A DNA stretch of 64,000 bases from Nansenia antarctica (GCA_963989245.1 OZ022345.1:32829295-32893294); one strand, 5' to 3'. Shown: positions 41,341 through 54,525, numbered from the stretch's first letter. Notes: generated by a model from the letters alone, not told the origin. Numbers and translations are program-made.

Positions 41341-41552
41341 ACCCCCTCTCTCTCTGTTCCTTTCTCTTTGGCCAAAAGCCTTGTGTACGTTTTTTATTGT
41401 AATTGTAATAATCCTGTAAGAGTTACCATGTTGAAGGGCGCTGGCTAGCCCAATGTGTTTGGCTACCTGCTATGACCTGGTATGAGAGGAGAGCAGCTGC
41501 AGAACTACAGCATTGGATCATTCCATCTAGAAACTGAGCCCATGTTTTCCCT

Positions 41553-41557
<5 letters not shown>

Positions 41558-41607
<50 letters not shown>

Positions 41608-41742
41608 TGTGGGTGTGGGTGTGTGTGTGTGTGTCTGTGTCTGCGTGTGCGTGGAGGGGGGTGGAGCGGGGCGGCGTGCGTTCGTGTGTGTGTGTGTGTA
41701 TGTTTGTGTGTGTGTGTGTGTGTGCGTGCATCTGAGGGGCCT
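41558..41742. repeat. (GT)n microsatellite
   Basis: GT tracts with interruptions, followed by a run of G at about 41776-41796. Confidence 0.9.
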
Positions 41743-42629
41743 GTTCATATGAAAAAGGCATTGTCCCACCCTGTGGGGGGGGGGGGGGGGGGGGGGCTGG
41801 GGCAGCGGCTAGCGGCTAGCGATATCAGTGTTTGTTGACTCCTATCTGAACATTCATTGTGCCATGATGACATCATACATGAACAGGACAGGAAAACAAT
41901 CAGTCATGTAGAGATGTAAAGAGCCAGGTGTGTGGAGAGTGTGTATTACATTTTTTCCCGATGTTTCCCCCAGCATCTTTCTGCTCATCAGGAAGTTTCT
42001 CTGTGACTGATGTTCAGTTATATCGGATTATTTATGGAGATTTCTGTTAACGACAGATGTATATGGTTTTCTTATTTTATTTTATTTTAATCTGTCCTCT
42101 GTAGAATAATGAAGAATAGTGTTCTGAATGGCATGCTATAAAGACAGTGTTTTAAACGGGCATTACAGGTTTTTGACCACTGACCACTGACCATGGTATG
42201 GACTACTGGAACATGAGCTAGGATATATAGTAAATCATCTCAATGACATAAATTATTATCAGTTCCATTCAGCGCGAGACAAGATGGGGAAAAGACTACT
42301 AAAATGGTCGACTTCTTTGTTCTCGCCGGAGAGGGAACGTTAGCCAGGTAGAGCCTCGGGTTATAGGACCTGGTTCCATTAACTTGAAACGTGTTTTTTA
42401 ATGTGTTTATTACCTTATTGTCATGTGGGATAGTCACTGATAGTCATCTTCGTTTTTTCAGTTGTGTTGTGATCCAGAAACAGGAGCCAGGGGAGGAAGG
42501 AGGAATATCGTTGTGTACAATTTCATTTTTAAGAGACTTGTTTGATTCAGTTTGATATGATTGATGTTCAACTGACGTGTTCGCCAACATCACCTCTCCC
42601 TCTTGTCAACGACGAGACAGTTTTGTTTC

Positions 42630-42634
42630 TCTCC

Positions 42635-42716
<82 letters not shown>

Positions 42717-42905
42717 ATTGACGTGACCTCTCCCTAACACATTCACCTGACCCCATGTTGGAATCCGTACTTTCCTCCAGAGCGACGGCCTGGCCGCTGG
42801 GCAGTCTGACGGGGGCTGGGAGGCGTTCACAGCTGTTGTTCCCAGTGAAGTGTGTTCAGTGAAGTGAGTGTGTGTGTGTGTGTGTGTGTGTGAGTGTGTG
42901 TATGT
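42630..42905. repeat. (TC)n and (GT)n microsatellites
   Basis: A TC tract at 42632-42714 and a GT tract at about 42866-42902. An 'AATAAA' with ACTAAATAAATAAA near 43003-43024 could be the RASGEF1 polyadenylation region; unproven. Confidence 0.8.
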
Positions 42906-43029
42906 GTGACACCCTGGAGTGTTGCTACTGTTTTTGTTTACTGGACAATTTACCGGATTCTGGCATCCTCGCAAATTGCAAATTCAAAAGAGACTTGAGT
43001 AAATAAAACTGACTAAATAAATAAATGGA

Positions 43030-44930
43030 TTTTAATAAAAATGATAACCCTTCGCATATACGCCTGAAATAACAACGAGTCATCATTTTGTCTGTTTGTC
43101 TTTCTTTGTAATGTATTTGTCACGATCTGATCTTAGCCAATCACATCATATTGATTTTCCCAAAAGAGGAAAATAAAAGAGTAATGATCGAACAGGTAAG
43201 CCACCCCCCAAAATAGAAATTGTCCAATCATATCACAGCAAAAGTCACTACAGGCAGAAAACTCTGACAAACAACTCGCTAATATCTGATGGTGAAAAGT
43301 TTCTAGACTAAATATTCTTGTCATCTTTAAAAAAAAACGTCTATTACCGTACTTACTTGTAAATTAGAAATCTGAACTCCCGCCATTGTAAGTCATTGAA
43401 TGTCATCCAGTCACAGTCGGTCAGTCAGTGATGAATTTGAGCGAGCGTTGTTTGTTTGTCCGAGTTTTCAACGGGGCGTGGCTTAGCGATAGGTCTATTC
43501 ACTCACACAAAAGAAAAAGGTAGAGAGACAGAAAGAAAGAGGAAAGAGAGAGAGAGACACACAAGTTCCATGGTCTTATGACTGGTCATGGTTGGAGAAT
43601 TCAATTCATGGTAAGTGCTGAGAAGTCGACGTTTGACCCTTGACCCCCGCTAACCCCTGACCACTGTAACGCACAGAGCCACACAATAAAACCCGCTATC
43701 AATTGGAGATCACCTGCTCTTGTCTTCACTGGGAACATAAGCAGTTATGGAACTAAGTAGGAATTAGAAGGGTAAAAGAGAACTGATAAAATATGAATAA
43801 AACATTAATAGAATGTAATAAAGATAATTCTAAAATAATATAATAATACATTATGACATCACAAAGGCATGTGACAGGTCTCCTGAGCTGAGAGACATGA
43901 TTTGTCCAAAACAAATAAAACCCAACCAATAGACATGATGTCCTGTACCTGTAGTACTGACTTGAATAAAACATTACAATATTACAAATAATACATTTAT
44001 TCACCAGTAATGGACATGGTTATGGACATTATAAAGCGGGCTCTAAACACTAGTGGTCAAATGACCAAGCAGAAAACGTTATGTTATATCTGATAGATAT
44101 AGCCTACAGTAGCCTACATGTAAATAGTAAGAACACATGTAAATAGTAAGATAGCACATGACTGTCTACAGCAAAATATTTTTTTGTTTAGGTAGATTGA
44201 ACAGCGGATCAAATCATGCCACAATTCATGTGAACACTCTTTGACAGTGTGTTAATCAAATGGCATTCATGACTGTGATACACTATGAAAAACACACATT
44301 TTTAAATGTGAAACATATTAATTGAGAGAAGCAATTTACAGACAGAAACATCTTTTGCAGGATTTGTAAATTACCTTTTTAAAAATCAATTACTGTAAAC
44401 AAAAAACATTGCATATAAGGACTGAAAACTACATCCAAATGGATTCTAACATGTCTTGTCACTTGCACAGAAACAGCTACTTTTGAACATAAATGATAAT
44501 GTTTTACATGAAAGCTACACATTGAACTTTGTCCACGCTTTACAGTAAATTAAAAATCTCAACACCCATCAATGAAGAAGTCCAATTTGTTCTGTCATTG
44601 CTGATCTGAGAGGCCTGTTTAGCCAAGTGTATTCTGACACAACATTTATTTAGCTCTTATGGATATGCATCTCAGTAGCTCAGTATTACTGTGCTCCTAT
44701 AACAACAACGATAGAGAACGCACAGGTGCAGCTGCTCTAACTACCACCCATCCATCATGCATTACGATCCGACACATTATCTTATTGTATTTTACAATAC
44801 AAAGTTTAAAATCTTAAAACGCCACCTCTCCACCCTTCCTATACACGGCCTTCCTCACCCTACCTCGGCCTCACCCCCAAACCCCTGCCCCTGGCTGGGC
44901 CCCAGCAAGCACCGACGGACCTGGACGAAT
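43030..44930. other. Intergenic AT-rich region, no gene recognised
   Basis: Frequent stops in all frames and no splice-bounded coding pattern. It lies between RASGEF1 and the keratin genes. Confidence 0.5.
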
Positions 44931-44934
44931 TCGG

Positions 44935-45290
44935 ACCAGCCCGATAACGGCCAGATCACGTAATATCACAACTAGTTAGTATTTGGCCCAGAATATCACC
45001 CTATTTCATTTTTTTTTTTTTTACAGAAAAAGACTTTGCCACTGAAATAACTAAATGGTTGTAATCGAGGTTAAAATAACTATTTTTCCGACCAGCACTT
45101 ATTGTGTAACATCGGAAACATAATTGGCGCTGATTTACAAGCTGTTTGAAAACGTGTTAACAAAACTCATTTTGATCATTTCTTCAGCTTGAAAGAGAGC
45201 AGCATGGACAGACCCTGATAGTGGCCAGATCAAGTCATATCATGACTAGTCCGATCTGACCCAGAATATCACCCTATTTAAACTACACTG
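44935..45290. repeat. Direct repeat pair of about 68 bp
   Basis: 44940-45007 and 45216-45283 share 'GGCCAGATCA', 'GACTAGT/AACTAGT' and 'CCCAGAATATCACCCTATTT'. Probably ends of an unrecognised element. Confidence 0.5.
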
Positions 45291-45495
45291 TAAAAAGTAT
45301 AACAAGCAGTCGTTCATCCCACACAATAATTGTCATTTCAAACAGTAGATGATTATTGATTTGATAATGGAAATCATATTTTTTTACTGGAGACAACAGC
45401 TTGATACATTAATTTTTATTTGTAAAGAACTGAAATGGCAAACATAACGTTTTTGATTTGTGTCAAGGCATAATGTTTTAAGTTGTGCATGATTC

Positions 45496-46735
45496 GCGCA
45501 TGCGCAGGACAAACGAACGAGAAACCGCCAGAAGTTATAACTAATTTTGTCGGGAGCAAGCACGGGACAGAGAAGAAGGCTCTATACCTGTTTTTGGTAA
45601 GTAGCGAAGTACTATTCTGATAATTACCTTCATAGGCGTAATTGCCAGCGGGAAGACGGGTTGTTCTTTAGCAGATAAACCCCTAGCTTTTTAAACTATG
45701 TTACATGCAATTTGAGCTGAAAGTGTCGAACTCAGGTTGTTAACGTTAGCTTTGCTTGTAAGCTACTCTGTTGGAAAATGACTCGTGGCATAAGAATATA
45801 ACTAGCTATTTGTGTTTTTTAAATGAAAACACTTGGTCAGAATTGCCACAACTAACTGTGTTGTGTAGAGTTAAAAATGCAAAAGATGAGAGTATAAACC
45901 AACTAGCTTGTTAACTGCAACACAGGGGTCTGGGCTTGCCATGTGCGTTAGCATGCTTTTTGGAAAATGTAGGAGAGCCTCATCACCTAGCTAGTCACCA
46001 CACATTGAGCTGGAATTTTGAGGGTTAAATTGAATTTCCTGCATTCTCGTGATTTTCTATGCAGCAATTCGTGGTGGATTGGCTTGTCTGCTGCTATCTT
46101 AGCTAGCTAGCAAGCTTTTATTATGAACCGAAAATATTTGTAACCCTCACTCCCAGTCACAAAATGTCCGCTAGAATTCCATTGACTTATGCTAACATTA
46201 GCATCATTAGCGATAGCGATCTAAAAATCAACAAATTGGAACTAACCATGGGTAGTCTGATAATTTACCACGGGCTAGGTATATTTTCGATGTGTCTACG
46301 ATTATTGATTTCCGAATGAATGGATATTTGGTGTTACTTTTGACCTTAAAAGAACATTTGTAAAATATATGATATATTTTTCTTTGTTTTCTACTTTTTC
46401 AGATGTGGAAATGCAAAGACTGGCCTGTCATTTTCCAGAAGACCAGATCTACTTAAACATAATCGACTTGACCATCGGTTTCACGGAAGGTACCGTCCTT
46501 ACCCATGCATACATGAAAATTGCCCCTGTTCTTCCAGGACATGGAAGTCATCCATCCAGTCCTCACAAAAAGAGATCTCCTTTAAGTGCTACGTTTGTGA
46601 CAACAATCAGCTTTCCACTGAGAGTGACCTTTTTCACCATATTGGTCAACATTTGAAGAAACATGAAGTAGTATCTTGTATGTTTGATGGTTGTTCATAC
46701 AAAACCAACATTATTGTACAGCAAGACCCACTAAG
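45496..46735 (+). pseudogene. Two-exon C2H2 zinc-finger gene copy, frameshifted
   Basis: A promoter-like start with an exact NRF1 palindrome GCGCATGCGC (45496-45505) is followed by a donor 'TTTTTG|GTAAGT' at 45596/45597. An acceptor 'CTTTTTCAG' is at 46402, directly before ATG at 46403. The exon starts 'MWKCKDWP' (the second finger Cys of CxxC appears changed to Trp), and this frame stops after 17 codons. One base on, the other frame continues with 'DLLKHNRLDHRF', 'YPCIHENCPC', 'FKCYVCDNN' and 'DLFHHIGQHLKKHE', a chain of degenerate C2H2 fingers known from repeated fish genes. A Harbinger-type MITE at 46774 cuts the region. What is seen is a frameshift and lost Cys; pseudogene status is inferred. 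Confidence 0.6.
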
Positions 46736-46773
46736 AGTGGCTACACAGTCAGTTGGCAGGCAAAGTTACGTTA

Positions 46774-47359
46774 AGCCTGGTACACACATAAAGATTTTCT
46801 ACATCTTAACAGATTTTTTATCTGAGAGAGACCCCACACATGAAGATAACAAAATCATGGATTTAATAGTTTTGATCGTATTGTGTGTGGTGTGCTCTGA
46901 TATTCCCAATACAGCACACCACATACTAAGATCTGTCCTACGACAGCCTCGAGTCTCGTTCCCCGAGCTAGAAATCTTGTGTGATCAGGGTAGTAGTACC
47001 CTGACTGACCTGTACGAGGCAGCCATGTGCGACAGGGCAAATAAAGTTCTGAAGAATGAAAAGAGCGGGGTCAGTCAGCTCGCTTCTTGATTGGCTACAC
47101 TCCATTCCATGTCACAATCGGACTCGCGAGTTGTCAGTTTCGCCCACACACAAGAGGACTTTTTTTACGATCGTCGGCCCCCGACCATTTTCCGAGCAGA
47201 TTGTCAGGAGAAATTGACTCTTAACACACCTCACACCACAGGATAATCTTGTAGGATAATCTTTAGAGCCATCCGATAATCGGGCGTTTGCTGTCCTTGG
47301 TCGGAAGGGGGGAAACCGGGCCAAAATCTGACAGATTATCTTTATGTGTGTACCAGGCT
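46774..47359. mobile_element. PIF/Harbinger-type MITE (586 bp)
   Basis: Perfect inverted ends of 22 bp begin 'AGCCTGGTACACACATAA' at 46774 and end with the complement at 47359. They are flanked by TTA on both sides (46771-46773 and 47360-47362), the 3-bp TWA duplication typical of PIF/Harbinger. No transposase is encoded. Confidence 0.85.
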
Positions 47360-47679
47360 TTAGGTAGCTTTCTCTTACTCACTAGAGACCAAAGATCTCT
47401 GACATTTATATCATGTCCATGATTGACTTTTTCATCCATTTCATAGATGGTTCCAATGTGATTAGGATGTCTCAGTTGACTTTAGATCAAGTTGTTAACA
47501 CAATAATAAACATTTTAATTTGACAGTTTTAAAATGTCTGAAGTCTCCATTAGGCTTTGATATTAGTGTTTTTTTGTGTAAAACTACTTGGCTAATTTCA
47601 TTAACATTCTAGACACAAGATTAACATATCAGACATGAGTAGAAGACTTTAAGTGAGTAGACTTTTAAGTATGGTCCTC

Positions 47680-47815
47680 TGTGGCTCAGTTGGTAGAGCA
47701 TGGTGCTAACAACGCTTAGGTTGGGGGTTCGATTCCTGCTGGGACCATATATACTGAAACATGTATGCACTCACTGCAATGTGAATAGCTTTGGATACAA
47801 AAATAAGTAACAGCT
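47680..47815 (+). mobile_element. tRNA-derived SINE
   Basis: 'GTGGCTCAGTTGGTAGAGCA' (A box) and 'GGTTCGATTCC' (B box) form a tRNA-like head. The shared tail 'ATGTATGCACTCACTGCA' and 'GCTTTGGATA' is also found in the copies at 51715-51860 and 55755-55870. The anticodon arm does not fold well, so it is a SINE rather than a tRNA gene. Confidence 0.8.
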
Positions 47816-48246
47816 AAATAAATAGTATATATATAGAAGGGCTTCCAACTGTTCATAGTAGCCTAATTCGACAGCCCCACAGTTCCCCTCACCACCACTG
47901 CCGTGTCTGGACCTGTTTTGTCTCAGTAAAAGTAGAGCCTGGAGCTCAGCACCTTCCAAAAGAGATATACAACTCACTTCCATGGCAACAGATGATAATT
48001 ACGTCTCATAGAATTTTAGACCAGTTGATTGAACTGCATTTTTCCGCCATAAGAGGGCAGTGCTCAGAGGAGAGTTGGGAACGGTGTTCCGTTTTGGCTC
48101 ACACAATGATTCACTGAATGAAACAACAGTTTGTTTCAGAAATTCTTCATTTTATTGACAAATGTCTCTCTTTAGCTGTAAGATGGCTCTCATTTTTTCC
48201 AAGCCAAGACATCGGTTTAGTTCACATTGTAACATGGCTCACAGCT

Positions 48247-51200
48247 TCAGTCATGCTGCTCACCGTGATCATCGTTCGGTTCGAGCACGAGGGTCACTAC
48301 CCTGGTGGTTTTGCCGTTGTTGGTGGAGGTTGGGGTACTGCAGAGGCACAGAAATAATACAGTGTTATTTCTGAAGTCCTACATCATTTAGGTCTTTTAT
48401 ATCACTGATTTACTGTATTGGCGTATAAGGTGTAGAGAGACTGACCTGCTGGGTTCTCCGTCCAGCAGCCTCCTGTACTCAGCGATCTCAATCTCCAGCC
48501 TGGTCTTCATGTCCAGCAGAATCTGGTAGTCATGACGCTGACCCTCCAGTTTTGCACGGATCTGAGAAACCTGGTCCTCCGCGCTGGTCACCTGACTCTG
48601 GTAGGCGGCCAGCATCATGGCGTACCTGTTCTGTGTTTCAGCCAGGGTGCCCTCCAGGGATTCTTTCTAAAGGTCAGGAAGGAGACAGTGAGTTGGGTGT
48701 GTAGGCTAGGCTAGGGAGACGACTGGTTATGCTAGTCCTCCTCGTAAATGTAAAAATGTAGAAGGAAGCAAGTGTTCCACTTTGTTTCTCACCAGGCTGA
48801 CTTGGGATTGGAGTTCGATTTCAAGATTCTGCAGGTTGCGTTTGACGTCACTGATTTCAGAGCGGGATGATGAGAGGGTCTCAGCGCTGCTAGCGACTTC
48901 CTTGTTCAGTTTCTCGGACTAGTAAAAAAAATGACAGCATACCAAATGGCTATGATTGAATCGGAATATAGACTATTAAGTACAGTAACACTACAACAGC
49001 CAACAGCTGCTATTTACACACAATGACCACTAGTTGGCCGCTTGTAAATTAGCCTGCTTCCTACACAGAAAAACGGCAATATATAGCTTTATACTAGCTT
49101 ATCCTGATGTGATGTTGAAAATGTAAGGATACTGGGTGGTAGAACGCACATATCTAGGAAAAGTTATGAAAGGAGGGTGCAAAGATATAACATTTCTCTT
49201 TACTCACAGTGGCTGTTCTAGTGTCAAACAAAAAGGTGGTATACACGGCCCGGTGTTACCTTGGTCTGGAACCAGGCCTCCAGCTCCTTGCGGTTCTTGT
49301 CTGCGATGGCCTCGTAGTGGTTGCGGACCGCCTCCATGGTGTGGGACAGGTCCTCCTGGGGCGCCGCGTCAATCTCCACGTTCACCTGGTTCCCTGCCTT
49401 GGAGCGCAGCGCCAGCAACTCCTGGGATGGAAAAAAAGGGTCAAAAGGGCCCAAAAGTGTCGACTCATCTCACATGTCATCATCAACCATCTCACATGTC
49501 ATCATCAACTCATCTCACATGTCATCATCAACTCATCTCACATGTCATCATCAACTCATCTCACATGTCATCATCAACCAACTCACATGTCATCATCAAC
49601 TCATCTCACATGTCATCATCAACTCATCTCACATGACGTTTTAACTACGCAAGATTATAACGCGTTTCCTTCTTCTAGGATTGTGACTGCCAAGGGCACC
49701 TGGTCCTAGCATGTATGTTGTGCTTATGATGACTGATGTATATACATGTAGATCATTCACTTAAATGCACTTGTTGTAAGTCACTTTGGATAAAAGCGTT
49801 GGTTAAAATGTTTTAAGTGAATGCCAAATATAGGGGCCAGGATGTCATACAAGATTTGATTTTCCTAAGTAAATTCAGATTTTAGTCCAACAATTCACTG
49901 CAGTAGGTAAGGGGGACAGGCTGTAGCGGCATTTAGCTAATTACCTTGAACATCATGGTTGAGTTATATGGAGTAGATACTTTTAGTAAACAGTAGGCAG
50001 TGCGAGTGAGTACACAGTCAGGAAAAGCATGCATGTTGCTGTATGTTGTTGACTCCACTCCAACCCACCTCCTCAAAGTTCTTCTTGAGGTGGACCAGCT
50101 CCTCTCTCAGACCCTCGACCTTCATCTCCAGGTCAGATTTTCCCAAGGTCAGATCGTCCAGCACCCTCCTCAGCCCAGCGATGTCGGCCTCCACAGACTG
50201 CCTCATGACCAGCTCAGTCTCATACCTGTGCAGCGTCAAAGAATCAATGACATGTTTCAGTTCAGAGAGTAGATAAGATGGTTGACGGTTGAGTAAGGGT
50301 AGCACAGCATCCTGTTATTGTATAGAGTTTGCCAGGGTGCGAATTGTACTATGACAATCAGGGGGTCCAACTTTTTCTCCAGGCCGTAAATCAGGGGTGC
50401 AAACAGGTGATGGTCCTAAAAGGCTTTTTGGGCCTGAAAACGAAGACAATTCTGAATGCTAGTGGAGATGGGGATCGGGGGACAGGGGAGTGGAGGCAAG
50501 ACACACGTTAAAAATGCTATGGTCCACTATAAGGGTGTCTGAAATCGTATTACAAGATTCTTCCAGGCATGAATATGGGAAATATATTATATTATTATTT
50601 ACGATTACAGGTAAAAAGGATATATAAATGTTTTGACCTCCCCCCACTTGGGTTCCAAGTCTTAATTAGGGCTGTCAAACCCCCTCAATCCCCCATGTAA
50701 TTCGATCCATGGAGATTGCCTACTACGGTATGCTATTGATCAGATAGGCTAGCTACTACCAAGTGTTTTCTCACACTTACTTGACTTTGAAGTCTTCTGC
50801 AGCCAGGTTAGCATTGTCAAGAGCCAGGTAGAGTCCTCCATTCGTACGAGAAGCATCTAAGATCTGAGAGAGAATCAGAGAGATGTCACTTTTAACAAAA
50901 CAGCGCTCCCTTCTAGGGATTAGCCGTACATTGAGGTTTGGCATTCCAGCTCAGTGGCTTTGCCACTCAGCACTCAGGCTAAGACCCTGCAACATACCAG
51001 CATGCTATCATGTCCAGGGGGTGTACTTGTACATCAAGCTGCCTTACCCTACGGAAACAGGAGATAGGCTGCCCTATGGGTCATTAGGCTCAAGAACCAT
51101 CGGTTCTCAAGGCTACTTACTTTACTGAGGTTTAGCATACCGTATATGGCAATTTATGGACCAAACTGTAACGGGTTGGTGTGTGTTGCCGACCCAGGTG

Positions 51201-54200
51201 CGGTGCAGGACAAAGTAATGACGACAGGCAGCGTTTGGCACAACTAAGGACACTTTACTGGAACAGACAGAAACCTGACATGAAAGCCACAGGAGGAAAC
51301 CCTCTTCCTGTGCTGAAACAAAACAGAAGCCCCACAGGGAGAACGCTGCTCAAAACCAGTGTGAATGCTGTAGACCGGACTGACACCAGGTTCTACCCAG
51401 AACCACCGGCTAGGGCAGCTCACAACTCCCTGTGCGAGGCGGACAAATAACAGAACAGGAACACACACTACACTACACTACACAGTACACTGAACAGACA
51501 GAGAGATCAACCGGCAGGGAGTGCCAGGGAGTGAGGATATAAGTGCCAAACATACATACTGTATGTGACACACATTAGTCCATAATGAGAGCAACACGGA
51601 GTGTAGTAATGTCCCAGGGCCACCAGGGGCCGCCAGAGGGAAACCCAAAGAGCTGCCAAGGAAATAGAGACTCCAACCGTAACACCAAACCTATTGTTTG
51701 ATCCGTAGCTTTTAGCTTAGCTGACGCTTTTATCCAAAGCGACTTATATTGCAATGAGTACATACATTTCAGTCTATATGGTCCCAGCAGGAATCGAACT
51801 CACAACCTAAACGTTGTTAGTACCATGCTCTACCTTGTGAGCCACAGAGGACCACAACAGTGAATAAGACGTGTGAATGATGATAATCAAGTGAAGATCA
51901 GTGACATAGCTGACCACAGCTTTGATATACAAAAGAAAAAAGGAAGAAATCAATCATACAATAGGATAGAGGGTTAGTTATGAAAGTAAAGATCCAATAT
52001 TGGTTTGATAAGGACCCACCTAAGATTATAGGCCTGACATGTCTTCATGTTTGTCATAGATCATCTGTGTGTTTGAGAACTCAGCATACATTTCCTTCTT
52101 TCTGCTCTTCCTCTGGAAGCCTCCATGACCAAATATGGCATCTAAGGCTGGCCTGAGGGGAGCTGGGTTTGGGTGTAGCTCTGAGTGAGAGGAAGCTCAA
52201 GAAAGACCGCCGATGGTGCTTTTCCACAAGAAACCGGGTCCCGGTCCAGACTTTTTTTTAGGCCCAAGCACTGCTTTTTTTGTGTCGTGTTTTTGTGTTG
52301 TATGTGTTGTGTCACTTTCCCTTGGTGATTCTAAGGCCTTGGGGATAGGAGGGAGGAGCATCGGAACTAGCGATATAATCAGAAACATGTTATGTTCATC
52401 TACAGTTTCACCCTCTAACCAGAACGATTATCTTTATCTTCAGTTTCACCCTCAAAGCAGTGCGGTTAATTTTCATCTCCAATTTCACCCTCAAACCAGC
52501 ATGATTATGTTTATCTCCAGTGAATTTCTTTGTAACACGACTAACGAGTAAAATAAATGCTAGAGAAAAGAAGTGACCTCACATTCAGCCACAGCTGTGC
52601 ACACGTACTAGTGCATATAAATGCCTTTGAACCAAACTAATGACTTAAGCTCAGCGTTTGTAACATAACAAGTAGCAGTCCCGTAGACTAACCTAGCCAA
52701 ACAATGAGAGGGCAGAGCACACAATGAATGCCTGAAAGTCAAAGTCCCCAAAAAGTCCCAGAAAAATCTCCTGAAGGTCCCAAATCAGGGTAGGACCTTT
52801 GGACCATGGCCTTGGGCTTTCTGGGGATGTTTTGGGTCGTTCACTAACAGAAGTCTGAAGCATTTGGGTCATGAATGTGTTTGCAAACATGTCATTTTAC
52901 ACTGTGATCTCACACTCCGTATCGGGCAGGATACCAGTTGAATACCGATGCAATATCAAACATGTCATTTCACACTGTGATCTCACACCTGACACTGTGA
53001 TCTCACACCTGACACTGTGATCTCACACCTGACACTGTGATCTCACACCTCACACTGTGATCTCACACCTGACACTGTGATCTCACACCTGACACTGTGA
53101 TCTCACACCTGACACTGTGATATCACACCTCACACTGTGATCTCACACCTGACACTGTGATCTCACACCTGACACTGTGATCTCACACCTGACACTGTGA
53201 TCTCACACCTCACACTGTGATCTCACACCTGACACTGTGATCTCACACCTGACACTGTGATCTCACACCTCACACTGTGATCTCACACCTGACACTGTGA
53301 TCTCACACCTGACACTGTGATCTCACACCTGACACTATGATCTCACACCTGACACTGTGATCTCACACCTGACACTGTGATCTCACACCTCACACTGTGA
53401 TCTCACACCTGACACTGTGATCTCACACCTGACACTGTGATCTCACACCTGACACTGTGATCTCACACGCCATATCTGGCAGGATAGCGGTTGAATACAG
53501 GTCATCATAGTCATTAAAAATATCAGGTCTGGGCTGATGCCTGGAGGTACAGTATGTGCAGCCACTACCTATCTTATTACTTGTTTATCTATTTATTTCT
53601 TATATATACTGTATCTATTCTTGTCACTTTCATTTTCTTACTATTCTCCTCTTGTTGTATTTTTTATGCTTTATGTAAAGCACAGTGAATTGCCCCTGTT
53701 GTCTGAAATGTGCTATACAAATAAACCTGCCTTGCCTTGCCTATTTACCTACCTACGGGCAAGTTAACGTTATGGACTTCCTGCTCATGTTTAGTTTTTT
53801 TATTTCATGTTGTTTAAACTTCAGGCAGGGAGTTATACAGAGTGGAGCCAGTCACTTACGCCGAACATAAATGAATGACCATTGTCATTAAACATGACTG
53901 ACTGAAAGGAAAATATTAAAAACACTAAACAAGACGATATATGCTGTATGCCATCAGTTTACTGGAGTCAACTCACATTCCTTTTATTGAAAACTCTAAT
54001 AAACAATGTGATTCCCTGGACAGGTGGACTTACCTGGTCCTGGAGTTTGCTGATGGCTGTCTTGTAGGGGCTCCAGTCATGGGAGACGGTCGTGGCTTTC
54101 TCCTCCAGAAACTGGTGGATCTTCGCCTCCAGATCAGCGTTGTCTTTCTCCAGAGAGCGCACCTTTTCCAGGTAAAGGGCCAGACGGTCGTTCAAGTTAA

Positions 54201-54456
54201 CCATGTGGGCCTGCTTGTTGGAAGACATATCAAGAGCGTGGGACAGGTTGAAGGCACCTCCGCCTCCACCTCCGCCTCCGCCTCCACCTCTGGCAGAGAA
54301 GGTGTTGGAGGCGCTGGAGATGCGCACCCCGGAGCCTCCTGCACCCCCGTACACGCTGCCGGGCCTCATGGCGCTGATGCGGCCTCCTCCCATCGGGCCG
54401 GTCCTGCTGGACCCACCAGAGGACAGGTAGCTGCTGTTGGAGTAGGGGGAGGCCAT
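48247..54456 (-). CDS. Type I (acidic) keratin, complete seven-exon gene
   Basis: Exons (minus): 54456-54034, 50863-50781, 50225-50069, 49421-49260, 48918-48793, 48666-48446 and 48337-48247. The internal lengths 83, 157, 162, 126 and 221 bp are those of type I keratin genes, and all phases match, giving 420 residues. The head is Gly/Ser-rich with a poly-Gly run. The rod begins 'VNLNDRLALYLEKVRSLE' (helix-initiation motif), continues 'YETELVMRQSVEADIAGLRR' and ends 'TRLEIEIAEYRRLLDGE' (helix-termination motif). The short tail ends 'TRVVTLVLEPNDDHGEQHD'. The protein pairs with a type II keratin to form cytoplasmic intermediate filaments in epithelia. The ATG at 54456 is chosen because it lies about 62 bp after a TATA box. 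Introns carry a solo LTR, SINE, LINE tail and two minisatellites. The paralogue is not resolved. Confidence 0.96.
49470..49638. repeat. 23-bp minisatellite in keratin intron
   Basis: About seven copies of 'CAACTCATCTCACATGTCATCAT', starting some 45 bp from the exon at 49421. Confidence 0.92.
51177..51684 (-). mobile_element. Solo LTR (508 bp) in keratin intron
   Basis: Starts 'TGTAACGGGTTGG' and ends 'CCAACCGTAACA'. It is flanked by the 6-bp direct repeat CCAAAC (51171-51176 and 51685-51690; a 5-bp CAAAC is also possible). Read on the minus strand it has a 'TTATATCC' promoter-like box and 'CAGTAAAG', so minus is the likely sense. No internal retroelement sequence is present, so it arose by LTR-LTR recombination. 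Confidence 0.75.
51715..51862 (-). mobile_element. tRNA-derived SINE (antisense copy)
   Basis: Reverse complement of the family at 47680. The tail 'GCTGACGCTTTTATCCAAAG' comes first, then the B box and A box complement to about 51855. Confidence 0.8.
52975..53468. repeat. 20-bp minisatellite in keratin intron 1
   Basis: About 25 copies of 'CACCTGACACTGTGATCTCA', with a recurrent CACCTCAC variant every few units that suggests a higher-order repeat. Confidence 0.95.
53530..53745 (+). mobile_element. LINE 3' terminus with (TTGCC)n tail
   Basis: 'TATGTAAAGCACAGTGAATTG', 'GTGCTATACAAATAAA' and 'CTTGCCTTGCC' match the copy at 55480-55637. 5'-truncated, no coding part. Confidence 0.7.
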
Positions 54457-54517
54457 GATGGAGGTCTGCTGTCTGCTCTGGCTGGAGAGGACGGGTGGAG
54501 AGCGGTTGGACACGGCT

Positions 54518-54525
54518 CTTTTTAT
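54518..54525 (-). promoter_or_regulatory. TATA box of the type I keratin gene
   Basis: The minus strand reads 'GAGCATAAAAAGAGCC'. Transcription would start about 25-30 bp downstream near 54490, leaving a short 5' UTR before the ATG at 54456. Confidence 0.65.

Noticed and set aside
46653..47090. Open frame of 145 codons
   Set aside because: Most of it lies inside the Harbinger-type MITE; the zinc-finger frame is a different one.
47680..47755. Possible tRNA gene
   Set aside because: A and B boxes are present but the anticodon arm pairs poorly, and the same head plus tail recurs at 51715 and 55755, so it is a SINE.
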